Positions 43,229 through 53,075 of a stretch of 64,000 nt of DNA are shown here, in pieces. This DNA comes from Vagococcus_D sp963518325. GTDB taxonomy: Bacteria > Bacillota > Bacilli > Lactobacillales > Vagococcaceae. Position 1 is the stretch's first letter, and the number at the start of each line of letters is the position of its first letter. The stretch lies in NCBI RefSeq assembly GCF_963518325.1, contig NZ_CAUQJB010000009.1, positions 62,001-126,000 of the forward strand. The letters are read 5' to 3'. The notes under the pieces were generated by a model that saw only the letters and a list, made by a program, of their open reading frames with translations, had not been told where the DNA came from and did not search any database. The position numbers were made by a program, and so were the translations under genes.

Positions 43229-44827
43229 ATGAAAACAAACATGACAAAAAACAAAGGCGTTAAGTATTTAGTGCTAGCGTCAATGTTAGCGAGCGCTGCT
43301 TTAGCAGTAGTTGCCCCAACACCAACAGAAGCAGCAGAATTAAGCCCAGAGGTGACTCAAGTACTGAGTGATCAAGTAACGTTGGCATCAGGTGTATCAT
43401 ATGTTGATACAACTGGTCAAAGAAAAGAAATTGCAATTCCAACATCTGCACCAGTTACATTAAGTGCATCATCTTCAACAATCTCAATCAAGTTTAACGG
43501 ACAAACACACAAATTGACAAATGTTCGAGATGTTACATTTAAAAACATTACAGTGCCAAACTTAATTCCATTTTACGCTAATGGCGTAACTAAAGTTACT
43601 TTAGATGGTGTTAACTTCCAAAAGGGTGTTGACTTCTCAGGGATGAAAGATATCCAATCAATGATCGTTAAAAATTCAGTATTCGGTGCGACTGACTACT
43701 CATTTGCGATCCATTCAGCTCCAGCCTTAAAAACTCTTGTTATTGATGGTTCAAGCTTAAATGCTGATTTACGTATCTATTCAAACAAAACATTAACAAA
43801 AGCAACTGTTTCAAACTCTGTCTTAAAAGACGATGCTAAACAGTACAGCAATCAAAAAGGTTTCTCAACTGATTATGTGAACACTCGCATTGAGCGTCCT
43901 AAAGGTTTACGCGTTATCAGCTCTGGCGGTATGAGTGCTGCTGACATCTTCTACATGAATCCAAATGGTAGTGCTATTGGTGCATCTAAATTTGATATGA
44001 CAAAACCAGGTCAAATCTTCTATTCAGGAGCTGACGGTGTTGTTAAAACAATCGACGTTCCAGCATATGCAGCAGTTACAACTGTTAACGATGTGAAAGA
44101 TGCGATTACAATCAAATTATCAAATGGTTATTCAACTGTCTTGAACGGAACTAAAGAATTATACTTCCGTAACGTTGATATCCAAACACACGTTGCCTTT
44201 ACTCAAAAAGGATTAAGATTAGAGAAATTACAATTCGTTAACAGCAGAACTCGTTTAATCGACGTTGCTTACAGCGAAACAATGCATTCATTTGAAATCC
44301 ATGGTTCAGAAGTATCACAATCTTCTGGTTATGTAAGTGTTTATAACAATAAAGCAATGAAAAACTTCATTATGCAAGATTCACAAGTTAAAGGATCTTC
44401 AGGCTATATCTCAACTTACAACATGCCTACAATGGAAAAATATATCATGAATAATGATTATACTTATGGTTACCTTTCTACTTATAACCTAGGTGGCGTT
44501 GTTCTTCAATTGAGCAACTCTCAATATGATGATTATATTTCTTCAACTAACGTAATTGAAGGCGAAGCTGGGGTTCAACCAGTTGGTTACAAGCCTGAAA
44601 TTAAAGGTGCGGCTAACGTTACTGTCAATAAGGGTGATTGGTACGATGCGACAGAAGATGTGATTGCATTTGATGTTGAAGATGGTGATTTAACGTCAGC
44701 GCTTGAAATTATTGGTGGAGATGATGTAGATACTAATACTGAAGGCAACTATGAAGTGACTTATAAAGTAGTAGATTCTGATGGGAATTTAACAGAGTTG
44801 ACAATTGTTGTAACAGTTAATCCATAA
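43229..44827 (+). CDS. Secreted protein with C-terminal DUF5011-like Ig domain
   Basis: 532 residues from the ATG after AGGAGGAATGAG (codons upstream to 43178 are in frame but lack a ribosome site). Signal peptide to about residue 36 (TEAA|EL), then some 400 residues of short beta repeats (VTFKNITVPNL, VTLDGVNFQ, LVIDGSSL, MHSFEIHGSEV, MKNFIMQDSQV), which look like a beta-helix or leucine-rich-like stack, then a DUF5011-type domain (KPEIKGAANVTVNKGD...). No WxL, LPXTG or membrane anchor. Own promoter and terminator; strong ribosome site and A/T-ending codons suggest high expression. Function unknown. Confidence 0.75.
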   Translation: MKTNMTKNKGVKYLVLASMLASAALAVVAPTPTEAAELSPEVTQVLSDQVTLASGVSYVDTTGQRKEIAIPTSAPVTLSASSSTISIKFNGQTHKLTNVRDVTFKNITVPNLIPFYANGVTKVTLDGVNFQKGVDFSGMKDIQSMIVKNSVFGATDYSFAIHSAPALKTLVIDGSSLNADLRIYSNKTLTKATVSNSVLKDDAKQYSNQKGFSTDYVNTRIERPKGLRVISSGGMSAADIFYMNPNGSAIGASKFDMTKPGQIFYSGADGVVKTIDVPAYAAVTTVNDVKDAITIKLSNGYSTVLNGTKELYFRNVDIQTHVAFTQKGLRLEKLQFVNSRTRLIDVAYSETMHSFEIHGSEVSQSSGYVSVYNNKAMKNFIMQDSQVKGSSGYISTYNMPTMEKYIMNNDYTYGYLSTYNLGGVVLQLSNSQYDDYISSTNVIEGEAGVQPVGYKPEIKGAANVTVNKGDWYDATEDVIAFDVEDGDLTSALEIIGGDDVDTNTEGNYEVTYKVVDSDGNLTELTIVVTVNP

Positions 44828-44843
44828 GAACGATTAAAATTGA

Positions 44844-44877
44844 AAGCAGTGAGAGAATATTATCTCACTGCTTTTTT
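44844..44877 (+). terminator. Terminator of the DUF5011-like gene
   Basis: AGCAGTGAGA (44845-44854) pairs perfectly with TCTCACTGCT (44863-44872), followed by T residues. Confidence 0.88.
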
Positions 44878-44989
44878 GATGTGTATGCGGCAGATTGAAA
44901 ATCCGTTTTCTAAAGGTGACAAAACATCGAAAGCGAAAAAATTCGTTTGATGACTTTGATTTTACTGATAGTGCTATCTGGAAGTTCGT

Positions 44990-45600
44990 TTGAATAGGTT
45001 GAAGTAAACATGTATCGCATCCTCTGATTTCAATGGTGAAGCGGTTGTTAAAAGAGTCTCGAAGTTTTCCTATTCGTGAGGCCGATGAGTGTTAAACAAA
45101 TCTGGATAATACGAAGAGGTTGTCCGCAATTCAGGTCCGAGTATATTGAGTTCTTTTAATAAAACTTCTGGTAACGTTGGAGATTCGTGTGATGTGCCTG
45201 TTTTTATGTCTTGGCGTACCTGAACTTGGACATCATTCGAATTCGGGTTTTATTAAGGAGGAGCTTTATCACCTAAACAAGGATTTAATAAGGCGAATTC
45301 ATGTCACTGATTATGGTTGTTACCTTTTTTAGTTGCTAAAGAATAGCGAGAGAAATGGCGGCGCAAGGCCAATATTCGACGACCAGGTAGGGATCGTTAA
45401 TCTTTAGCGTATCAGTATTCATATAAATGAAACTACTTCACCACACGTTTGACAAACTTAAACCCATCAGAGGAGGGGAGGGGTGTCGGCAGGTTCAAAC
45501 ACTTGTATCAAAGGGGATAAGTGAGGCTAGGGTACGACTAACGCACTTTTCTGATATAAAATGACGCCTAGTTAAATCGGTCATGGCGAGTCGCCTAATG
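44990..45600 (-). pseudogene. Decayed minus-strand gene(s), family not recognised
   Basis: Protein-like stretches in shifting frames with stops: MTDLTRRHFISEKCVSRT (upstream end), MNTDTLKINDPYLVVEYW, then QVRQDIKTGTSHESPTLP, LLKELNILGPELRTT and LKSEDAIHVYFN downstream. They are too broken to be functional. I could not assign a family. Confidence 0.3.
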
Positions 45601-45625
45601 CTACTTTCTGTAATTCTATTTTTGA

Positions 45626-45664
45626 CAATTTACTCATCTTGTTTTGAGCAAGATGAGTAAATTG
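45626..45664. repeat. 16-bp perfect inverted repeat
   Basis: CAATTTACTCATCTTG (45626-45641) and its exact complement (45649-45664) with a 7-nt loop. No T run on either side; probably a relic terminator or a protein site. Confidence 0.7.
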
Positions 45665-46296
45665 AATATCGTCTTAGAATGAGAGAGTAGTAAATTGATT
45701 ATAACTGTTTCAAAGAGAATCAGGTGGAGAGTTACCAATTTTATGAGTGGTCTTCTGTATATGAAGAAAAGTCATCGCTCTTCTTGCCGATATAACTAGG
45801 CTAATTGCATCAAGTAAAGTGTTTTTGGAAAAGGCTGGATAATTAGTTTTGTAGGTTCCATGATCCTATTTCTATCAATTTGTTATAAATAGTCGTGTTA
45901 TTGTAAATTTGTTTTTCAAATTAAACTAGATAAAATAGCTGCACCAACATATATCAAAATGGACTCTATTAGTGACTCACATTTTAGATATGTGATAATT
46001 TCTTTTTTTGAATTCGTTTCTGTGCCATTGATAAAAGAATTATCAGGTGTTTACATTTTTGTGAATTAGGTATTGATTAATCTTTTATCAGTGCCAGAAG
46101 TATGCTTCCAAAATAATTTAAATAAATTAAATAAATTAAAAAGAGCGGAGAGAATTGAATTATCTAAACGTTTTCATTCTGTACGTAATTAGTTTAGTTA
46201 GAAATTCGATAATTAGTCTGTACTTTTATTAATAAGGGTGGTAAAATATATTAGTGTAGTTATCAATTTGGGATGGAAAGATGAGTACACTTTTTT

Positions 46297-46320
46297 GTTC
46301 GGTAATCGTTATAATTGAAC
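46297..46320 (+). promoter_or_regulatory. GTTC-N16-GAAC element with TATAAT inside (site I)
   Basis: GTTCG (46297-46301), then TATAAT (46310-46315), then GAAC (46317-46320). The element encloses the -10, with no good -35. About 205 nt before the first gene of cluster 4. Confidence 0.55.
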
Positions 46321-46524
46321 TATCTGTTTGTTTTTATCATACTTGAAATGGGTTAGGCAAGTTGTAATGATTTGTTCGTTTTATGTTCTTTAAAATGTGG
46401 GGGTGTGTTACGTTATTGTTCATAAACAATCGTTAAAAATGGTTGCCGATGAATGATAAAGTAATCAGAAAGGAGTTGTCTAAAATTAGATGTCTAAAAT
46501 TATTTAATAGAGGGGGAGGATACT

Positions 46525-49077
46525 GTGACTAAAATAAAGAAGTTCTTAACTTTATTAATGATGCTAGTAGTAGGTTTTACGATAGTTAGCAGTCAAACAA
46601 TAAAATTGAAAGCAGAAACTCCAAAAGCCACACCTAGAATATTGAGCCCGACTCCTTGGATTCTCGATAATGGAATACCAGGGACAGGAGAAAAATATGT
46701 TCAGGTTGGTAAATTAAGGTACGGTTTGTCTGATGGAACTGAAGTAGCAAGGAACACATTTACCGCCGTACCTAATGTGGAGTACATGGAAGATGAGACT
46801 ACAAATATTAAGCATCTTTTTGATTATAAAATAGTCGAAAATCAAACGCCGACACCACGGTATAATTTGAGTTCGACACCTGCTTTTAATATTGTAGAAA
46901 CTAATACAGAGTATATTGGAGTTACAACAAATAGAAATGGTGGTATGGCAGATTTTGATGATGTATCCAGAGTCGGTAACAAGATTCTTGCAACTGGTAA
47001 GAAATTAAGTAATGATGATTTTCTTTTAAGTGTGTCTATGGAAGCAAATGAAAATCAGACGGCGGTTAGACATGAATATAAAATTAAGAATACAAGCTTA
47101 ACTGAAAAAACGATATATCCACTAAAAAAAGTAGATACGCAGTTAAATATGAATGACGAAGTTCCGATCTATTCTCGCGGAAAAAACAAAGGTGTTTATA
47201 TAGAATCTCCGGAAGATGAAAAGAAACCTGAGGCTGTTAGGTATCGTCTAGATTACATAATGAATAATGATGAAAATAGCGAGGATTATGATCCTACAAG
47301 TCCTGAATTTTATGCAGGCAAACTTCATAGCTCACGATTTAATGTGGTTTTTGGTAATGATATGGATAATCAGAGCTCTAGCCAAATGGCGGAGGAAGCG
47401 GGAAAAGTGATACTTGAAAATCAAGATACTGGTATTTTTATGTCTTGGGGCAAAAAAACATTAATTCCTGGACAAGAAATCACCCTGAGTTATGAGGTTG
47501 GAATTAAACCCATGGAGTCGTTAGAAAAGACGAAAACGGCTAAAAACTTAACTCGTCCTGAATCAGGAGCTAAAAATCAAGTTGGCGACGAAATTGAATA
47601 TACGATTTCAATAGCTTCTCCTAACTATGCATCTAAAGATCTAAGAATAACGGATGATTTATCATGGGCATTTGAAGATCCGACAGGGACAGTTGAAGTT
47701 ACGGACGGTTTGGGAACCGTTACACAACTTCCAATGTCTCAAGTTTACAAGAAGAATTCTAGTCCAAGTGAAACATCCCCTTATGTGGGGGCATTCAATA
47801 TACCAGGTGATGGGCACACCCCTTACGCACTTGCGAAGGGCGAGAAAATGACCATTAAGTTTAAAGCGAAACTTGCAGAACGAGCAGCAGGTATGAGCGT
47901 AGTAAATAAAGCTGGTGTTACAGGTACTACTGACCAGGAGACTAAAATTAAAGAGGAAGTAGAAACAGAAAATCCCCTTCCCGTTGAAAATGTTCGTCCA
48001 GTCATTGTTAAACATGTAGACATGGCAGGTAATCCATTAGTGCCAGCAGTCGCAGACCTTCCTATAACAGGATCATTAGGTGAAGTGAAACCAATTACGC
48101 CGCAACCTGTTAACGGATATACTTACAATCATGCGTCAATTTCAGATCCGTTACAAGTGACAATTACTACATCTGATCAAGAAGTCTTGCTTTACTATAA
48201 AGAAAATCGCTTTACGATTAAACAAGAAGTAGTGAAAGCTGATAATTCTTCTGCAACGAGTGTTAAAGTAGAAGATGCGCTGTCATATAAAATAACGGTT
48301 GAAAGTAAATTGGATGCTAGTGCAACCTACAAAGACTTTGTCATCAATGCCAAAATCACAGGTGAAATTGGTAACCTTGGTGAATGGAAGTTAGTATCTT
48401 CGCTTAACCCAACCGTTCCGTTAGATACACCGGACTATGATCCAATAACTGGGACAATCACAGCAACAGTGAAGCCTAGTGACAATGTACCAAGTAATGC
48501 GAATTTGATCTTAACCTACACAGGTAAAGTAAAAGCAGATGCTGAACCAGGCGATAAAATCACTGCTGAAGCAAGAGCTAACGGAGATTATTCAAATGGT
48601 ATGATGGCAGCTGAAATAAAAGCGCCGAACTTTGTATCAAATGTAGATGCCGGTCAATTAATTTTTGAGTCAGCACCAGCTACGATGAATTTTGGTGAAA
48701 ACCATGGTATTAAATTAACTGATCAAATATATCCACTAGTAACGAAAGATACACCACTAGCAGTAAAGGATTTACGAGGTAGCAGTAGTCAGTGGACGAT
48801 GATGGCCACAGTTACAAAAGTGCTAACCAATGCTAGTAAAGGTAATCACACGTTACCGAATGCACTGAACTACCAATCAAATGGGGTTCCAACGGTCTTG
48901 ACTAAAGATGATTCATTCCCAATTGCAAGTCATACAACCACTTCAACAGCGATTGTCGATATTTCTCAGTCATGGGAAACAGCCAACAATCGGCCATTTG
49001 TTAAAGTTAAAGGTGGCGAAGCAAAGAATGGTGCGTATGATGGGGAGATTACATGGACCTTGCGTGACGGCTTGTAA
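46525..49077 (+). CDS. Large WxL protein with isopeptide/MucBP-type domains, cluster 4
   Basis: 850 residues from GTG (GGGGGAGGA 4-5 nt upstream). Signal peptide to about residue 30, beta-rich N-terminal domain (40-335), a DUF11/isopeptide-like domain starting AKNQVGDEIEYTISI (about 350-480), a MucBP-like unit (VKHVDMAGNPLVP...VLLYYKEN, about 490-565), another surface beta-domain (570-710), WxL domain with SQWTM (Trp757, WTM) and ITWTLRDGL (Trp844). Related to the cluster 1 large protein in its early YSRGKNKGVYIES block (YYVGDNRGVYIKS there). Likely adhesin, inferred. Confidence 0.86.
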   Translation: MTKIKKFLTLLMMLVVGFTIVSSQTIKLKAETPKATPRILSPTPWILDNGIPGTGEKYVQVGKLRYGLSDGTEVARNTFTAVPNVEYMEDETTNIKHLFDYKIVENQTPTPRYNLSSTPAFNIVETNTEYIGVTTNRNGGMADFDDVSRVGNKILATGKKLSNDDFLLSVSMEANENQTAVRHEYKIKNTSLTEKTIYPLKKVDTQLNMNDEVPIYSRGKNKGVYIESPEDEKKPEAVRYRLDYIMNNDENSEDYDPTSPEFYAGKLHSSRFNVVFGNDMDNQSSSQMAEEAGKVILENQDTGIFMSWGKKTLIPGQEITLSYEVGIKPMESLEKTKTAKNLTRPESGAKNQVGDEIEYTISIASPNYASKDLRITDDLSWAFEDPTGTVEVTDGLGTVTQLPMSQVYKKNSSPSETSPYVGAFNIPGDGHTPYALAKGEKMTIKFKAKLAERAAGMSVVNKAGVTGTTDQETKIKEEVETENPLPVENVRPVIVKHVDMAGNPLVPAVADLPITGSLGEVKPITPQPVNGYTYNHASISDPLQVTITTSDQEVLLYYKENRFTIKQEVVKADNSSATSVKVEDALSYKITVESKLDASATYKDFVINAKITGEIGNLGEWKLVSSLNPTVPLDTPDYDPITGTITATVKPSDNVPSNANLILTYTGKVKADAEPGDKITAEARANGDYSNGMMAAEIKAPNFVSNVDAGQLIFESAPATMNFGENHGIKLTDQIYPLVTKDTPLAVKDLRGSSSQWTMMATVTKVLTNASKGNHTLPNALNYQSNGVPTVLTKDDSFPIASHTTTSTAIVDISQSWETANNRPFVKVKGGEAKNGAYDGEITWTLRDGL

Positions 49078-49225
49078 TAAGTTCAAAAAAGATAATTAAG
49101 CGAACTGGTAATGTTAACACTGAGATAAAGAGTCAGTTTGTCCAGTCAGCACATAAAGAGACGGTAGTCTCAAATGAGTCAAAAGTCTAATAGTGTGGAG
49201 ACTGAGGCAAGGAGGAAAAAGAAAG

Positions 49226-50326
49226 GTGCAACAATACGTAAAAAAAATAGTGATCATCACTGCAACTATATTGTGTTTAGTTCTGGCAGTTTCTGGACAA
49301 ACGAGAGTATGGGCAGAGACATTTCCATTTGAAGTCCAGACAATCATTCCTGATAATCAAGTGGATAAATCAAAAACTTATTTTGATTTGAAGATGGAAA
49401 AAGGCCAGAAGCAAACTGTGGAAGTGCTTATTCGAAATGTTACTAAAAAGGATATAACGGTTGAAGTAGCATTTAGTAGGCTGACAACAAATTCTAATGG
49501 TGTTTTGGAATACAAGAAAGTCAAAGGGAAACCTGATGAGTCGCTAGTGATTGACATTGAAGAGTTGGCACAGGTTGTTGATGATGAAATTGCTGTTAAA
49601 GCCAATTCAGATGTTAAAGCTAAAATTACGATTGAAGCACCAAAAAATGATTTTTCTGGCATTTTGGCTGGTGGCTTAACGTTTAAACTAAAAACAACTG
49701 ATGCCAAAAAAAATAGTGATAAAAATGATGATAAAATGGCTATTAAAAATCAATATAGTTATGATATTGCCCTAGTGTTACATGGTAATGTTCCTGTGGA
49801 GGAATTGCCGTCAGAATTAGTACTTTCAACTGTAGGAGTTATCAATACCAGTGGCCGTAATCTGATTTTTGCGAACTTGCAAAATCCGCAGCCTAAAAAT
49901 CTAAAAGATGTAACAATTGATTCAAAAGTTATTGAAAAAGAATCATCGAAAGTCGTTTTAGAAAATAAGCGAGTCGACTTAGAAGTCGCGCCAAATTCTA
50001 ATTTTGATTATGGAATTCCTTTAAATGGGACTATTTTAGATGCTGGTAACTATACATTGAAGTTAGCTATTGCTATTGGTTCTGAGACGTTAGAACTAGA
50101 AAAAGAGTTTACAATTAGTGGCATTGAGGCTGAAAAAATTATCGCAGAAGCAAAACCAGTTGTTCAAAAGAGTAATACGGTTTTGTATGTGTTAATTGGT
50201 CTGCTGATTATCATAGCAATGGCTGTTCCAGTGTTGCTGAAATATAACAGAACTCAAGGAACTTCCAGTAAAATGGTTCGGAAAAAAGCTATTAAAAGAC
50301 GTAAAACGTCAGGTAATAGGCGATAA
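49226..50326 (+). CDS. DUF916/DUF3324 WxL-interacting protein 4-1
   Basis: 366 residues from GTG, 10 nt after AGGAGG; the longer in-frame start at 49193 would place ten basic/polar residues first and overlaps that ribosome site. Signal peptide to VWA (about 30), IIPDNQVDKSKTYFDLKM, LAGGLTF, then VAPNSNFDYGI, membrane span (about 318-340) and a basic tail. Directly after the large WxL gene; a second DUF916 gene closes the tandem WxL block 7 kb on. Confidence 0.87.
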   Translation: MQQYVKKIVIITATILCLVLAVSGQTRVWAETFPFEVQTIIPDNQVDKSKTYFDLKMEKGQKQTVEVLIRNVTKKDITVEVAFSRLTTNSNGVLEYKKVKGKPDESLVIDIEELAQVVDDEIAVKANSDVKAKITIEAPKNDFSGILAGGLTFKLKTTDAKKNSDKNDDKMAIKNQYSYDIALVLHGNVPVEELPSELVLSTVGVINTSGRNLIFANLQNPQPKNLKDVTIDSKVIEKESSKVVLENKRVDLEVAPNSNFDYGIPLNGTILDAGNYTLKLAIAIGSETLELEKEFTISGIEAEKIIAEAKPVVQKSNTVLYVLIGLLIIIAMAVPVLLKYNRTQGTSSKMVRKKAIKRRKTSGNRR

Positions 50327-50383
50327 GACAGTGTTTAGAGAAAAGTTGTCATTTATACTATAGGTAAGTATCGGAAAACGGTA

Positions 50384-50418
50384 ACGAACCTACGTTCGTA
50401 AAAGAATGTATTTTGAAC
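50384..50418 (+). promoter_or_regulatory. GTTC-N17-GAAC element before the LPXTG gene of cluster 4 (site J)
   Basis: GTTC (50394-50397), 17 nt, GAAC (50415-50418). A second inverted pair, ACGAAC-CTAC-GTTCGT (50384-50399), shares the left half-site. It lies about 60 nt before the LPXTG start and would allow separate control of the eight-WxL block. Confidence 0.55.
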
Positions 50419-50478
50419 ATATTCAAGAAGGGCCGTCTTACTATAGATAAAAGAGTCGAGGAGAGGAGGAATCTTGGT

Positions 50479-50796
50479 TTGATAAAAACTATCAGAATGT
50501 TAGGGATGATGTTAATTTTATTAGTAACATTAGGAGTTCCTTTAAAGACAGGCGATGTCCTTGCAGACAGTGCCGGTAGTAAAGCGAATATCGAATTTAC
50601 TGAAGCGTGGGATCCAAAGGACCCGGAACCTAAACCTGATCCAAAACCAGATCCAACACCTAACCCGCCCAAAAAAGTAATTACATTACCCCAAACTGGT
50701 GAAAACAGTTTGTGGCAATACTCAGCATTAGGGGTGCTTTTAATTGGTGCCGGAATGGTTATAAAATTTAGAATGAGAAAGTCGGAGGAATTTTAA
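50479..50796 (+). CDS. Short LPXTG wall-anchored protein, cluster 4
   Basis: 105 residues from TTG (AGGAGG 9 nt upstream); in-frame codons back to 50413 lack a ribosome site. Signal peptide to VLA, strand ANIEFTEAW, repeat linker of Pro/Asp/Lys, LPQTGEN, span, tail KFRMRKSEEF. Same plan and size as the other three. One nucleotide separates it from the first WxL gene. Confidence 0.84.
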   Translation: MIKTIRMLGMMLILLVTLGVPLKTGDVLADSAGSKANIEFTEAWDPKDPEPKPDPKPDPTPNPPKKVITLPQTGENSLWQYSALGVLLIGAGMVIKFRMRKSEEF

Positions 50797-50797
50797 C

Positions 50798-51535
50798 ATG
50801 AAAGCAAAATCAATTTTAGGTTTAGCATTAGCATCAAGTATCTTATTTTTACAAGGACCAGCAGCATTAGCAGCTACAACAAGCGAAGCAAGTAATAAAG
50901 CGGATGTCGAGTTTATTGAAAATAATGGACCAACTGACCCGAAAGATCCAATTGAACCAGATCCAGAAGAGAATTGGGAGCCAGAAGAAGAGGAAGAAAT
51001 CACTGGAAATAAAGGCCCATTATCCATCGACTATATTTCAAATTTCCATTTCGGACAAGTGAAAATGTCGGGGAATGTTAATTCATTTTTCGCTGCTAAC
51101 ACGGTTAACAAAGATAAAGTGACAAAACGTCCTAACTTTGTACAAGTATCTGATCACCGTGGGACAGGTGCTGGATGGACCTTAACAGTTAAACAAGACG
51201 CACCATTTGCTGTTGCTGATGGCTCTGCTAAAATCGAAGGTACGACATTATCATTATTAAATGGTTATGTCAATTCAGTAAACAATACTGGTGTAGACGT
51301 TCGCCCAGTAGCGAATCAAAGTATTGTAATTAAACCAGGCGTAGCGGCACAAAAAGTATCGGGTGCAGCTAGTGATGGCACTAAAGGAATGGGTTCATGG
51401 ACGACTGCTTTTGGTAGCACTGATGAGCAAGGGCTTGAAAGTGTTAAGTTAAGCATTCCTGCTAATACTAAGATTAATAAAGCCGCTTATTCAACAACAT
51501 TAAGCTGGACATTAACAGACGATCCAAGTAACTAA
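50798..51535 (+). CDS. Small WxL-domain surface protein 4a
   Basis: 245 residues; signal peptide to ALA (25), strand DVEFIENN, very acidic linker (PEENWEPEEEEEITG), WxL blocks VSDHRGTGAGWTL (Trp127) and LSWTLTDDPSN (Trp237). CGGAGG lies in the end of the LPXTG gene. Closest to 1a, which also directly follows an LPXTG gene: both carry RGTGAGWTL and the short form of the domain. Confidence 0.88.
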   Translation: MKAKSILGLALASSILFLQGPAALAATTSEASNKADVEFIENNGPTDPKDPIEPDPEENWEPEEEEEITGNKGPLSIDYISNFHFGQVKMSGNVNSFFAANTVNKDKVTKRPNFVQVSDHRGTGAGWTLTVKQDAPFAVADGSAKIEGTTLSLLNGYVNSVNNTGVDVRPVANQSIVIKPGVAAQKVSGAASDGTKGMGSWTTAFGSTDEQGLESVKLSIPANTKINKAAYSTTLSWTLTDDPSN

Positions 51536-51568
51536 TAAAGTAAGCAATTATAGGGAGAGATAAAAAAG

Positions 51569-52348
51569 ATGAAAAAAGCAAAAGTATTAGCAGTAGCGTT
51601 AGCAAGTTTTGGGGTACTGACATTAGCATCAACATCAGTATTCGCAGCGGAAGAATCAAAAGCAGATATCAAACTGAGAGATATGGGGCCTGACGATAAG
51701 GAAAACCCATTAATTGATCCAAATGATAAAGAAAAAGAAGACACAGTCTACCCAGGAGAAGAAGATAACGTTGTTCGTCCAAACGGCCCATTAGTGATTG
51801 ATTATATTTCTCGTTATCACTTTGGGGAGGTCCCAATGTCAGGTAACAATGCGATATATAATGCTAACTTAGATACACTAAAAGACACACCAACATCAAC
51901 TCCTTTTGAGGTTCCTAATTTTATTCAAGTTACAGATAACCGTGGAACGAATGCAGGTTGGTCATTAGGTGTTAGAATGTCTCAAGAATTTACAACGGCT
52001 AAAGGTGTGACGCTTGATAATACTAGCTTAACATTTAAAAATACTGAAATGTTTAAACGTAGCTCTAATGAATCAGCTGCACCTTCCGTTTTCAGTGCAG
52101 ATAAAAAAGTAACGATTTCTCTAGCTAATACTGGTTTTACAACGATTGGTGCTGCTAAAGGAACTGGTAATGAAGGTGTTGGTTCATGGGCAGTGACTCA
52201 CGGTCATGTCGTTGGCGATACTGCGGCTAATGCAGCTGAATCAGTTCAATTATTTGTTCCAGGGAAATCAACAAAAGTGAAAGGTGAAGCCTATACAGCT
52301 AAAGTTGAATGGTTGTTAACGGATGAGCCAGGAGCAGCTACACCATAA
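51569..52348 (+). CDS. Small WxL-domain surface protein 4b
   Basis: 259 residues, signal peptide to VFA (26), strand DIKLRDMG (Leu in place of Phe), acidic linker, YISRYHFGEVPMSGN, WxL blocks VTDNRGTNAGWSL (Trp131) and VEWLLTDEPG (Trp248, WLL). Shares YISxxHFG with 4a. Confidence 0.87.
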   Translation: MKKAKVLAVALASFGVLTLASTSVFAAEESKADIKLRDMGPDDKENPLIDPNDKEKEDTVYPGEEDNVVRPNGPLVIDYISRYHFGEVPMSGNNAIYNANLDTLKDTPTSTPFEVPNFIQVTDNRGTNAGWSLGVRMSQEFTTAKGVTLDNTSLTFKNTEMFKRSSNESAAPSVFSADKKVTISLANTGFTTIGAAKGTGNEGVGSWAVTHGHVVGDTAANAAESVQLFVPGKSTKVKGEAYTAKVEWLLTDEPGAATP

Positions 52349-52376
52349 CAAACTAAGGAAGGGTGGAGTTTAACTG

Positions 52377-53054
52377 ATGAAACAAACAAAGTATATACTC
52401 CTTAGTGCCGCCGTGTTACTGTCAACCGTTAGTGGTATGACAGTAGCTTCAGCTGCGGAAGCTAAATCAGATGCATCAGTCACGCTGATTAAGGATGCTG
52501 ATCCTCTGAGAATTGAAAAAACTCCTGTGATTCAGTTTGGTAAACAAACAATTTCAGGTTCAACTAAAACATACAAAGCTCGTTATATTGATAGTGAAAA
52601 AGAAACAATCAATGGTGTGACGGAATATCTAGCACCAAGCGTGCACATAGTAGATAATCGTGGGACGAATGAGGGATGGAAATTAGATGCGTCTATTACT
52701 TCTTTTAAAGCCAATGATTTGGTTAAAACTGAATTAGCAGGAGCTGTTCTAGCGTTAACACCAACTCGTTCAGTTAAGATTGAAAATGAACCGGCAGTCA
52801 TTCCAACCACACAAGAGGCTGTTGAACTAGGGAGTTCAGCTAAAACAATTGTCACTGCTACAACAGGTTTCGGTGTAGGGAAATCGAACTATTTCTTTGG
52901 AAAAAATTCGGCAGATACGACACCAGAAGTTGTTGGAGAAACTGGAAATATTGGGAATGACAAAGTAACATTAACGGTTCCTGGTGATTCTGCAAAAATT
53001 CAGGATGCAACTTATGTAGCTGAATTAACGTGGACATTATCTAATACACCGTAG
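52377..53054 (+). CDS. Small WxL-domain surface protein 4c
   Basis: 225 residues, the shortest of the set: after the signal peptide (to ASA, 26) and strand SVTLIKDA there is no Pro-rich linker; the domain starts at once with DPLRIEKTPVIQFG. WxL blocks VDNRGTNEGWKL (Trp101) and LTWTLSNTP (Trp219). 4c, 4d and 4e share this linker-free form. Confidence 0.87.
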   Translation: MKQTKYILLSAAVLLSTVSGMTVASAAEAKSDASVTLIKDADPLRIEKTPVIQFGKQTISGSTKTYKARYIDSEKETINGVTEYLAPSVHIVDNRGTNEGWKLDASITSFKANDLVKTELAGAVLALTPTRSVKIENEPAVIPTTQEAVELGSSAKTIVTATTGFGVGKSNYFFGKNSADTTPEVVGETGNIGNDKVTLTVPGDSAKIQDATYVAELTWTLSNTP

Positions 53055-53075
53055 AGTAAAAGGATGAGGAGTGAC

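Larger units (their letters stand above)
44878..46524. other. 1.6-kb non-coding stretch before WxL cluster 4
   Basis: No intact gene. The first half holds a decayed minus-strand reading frame; then a 16-bp perfect inverted repeat; then very AT-rich DNA with GTTC half-sites (46297, 46374, 46385, 46418) leading to the first gene of cluster 4. Confidence 0.55.

Noticed and set aside
50384..50399. GAAC...GTTC pair as a LexA (SOS) box
   Set aside because: Spacing and flanks do not fit the Gram-positive LexA consensus; explained better by the GTTC element family.
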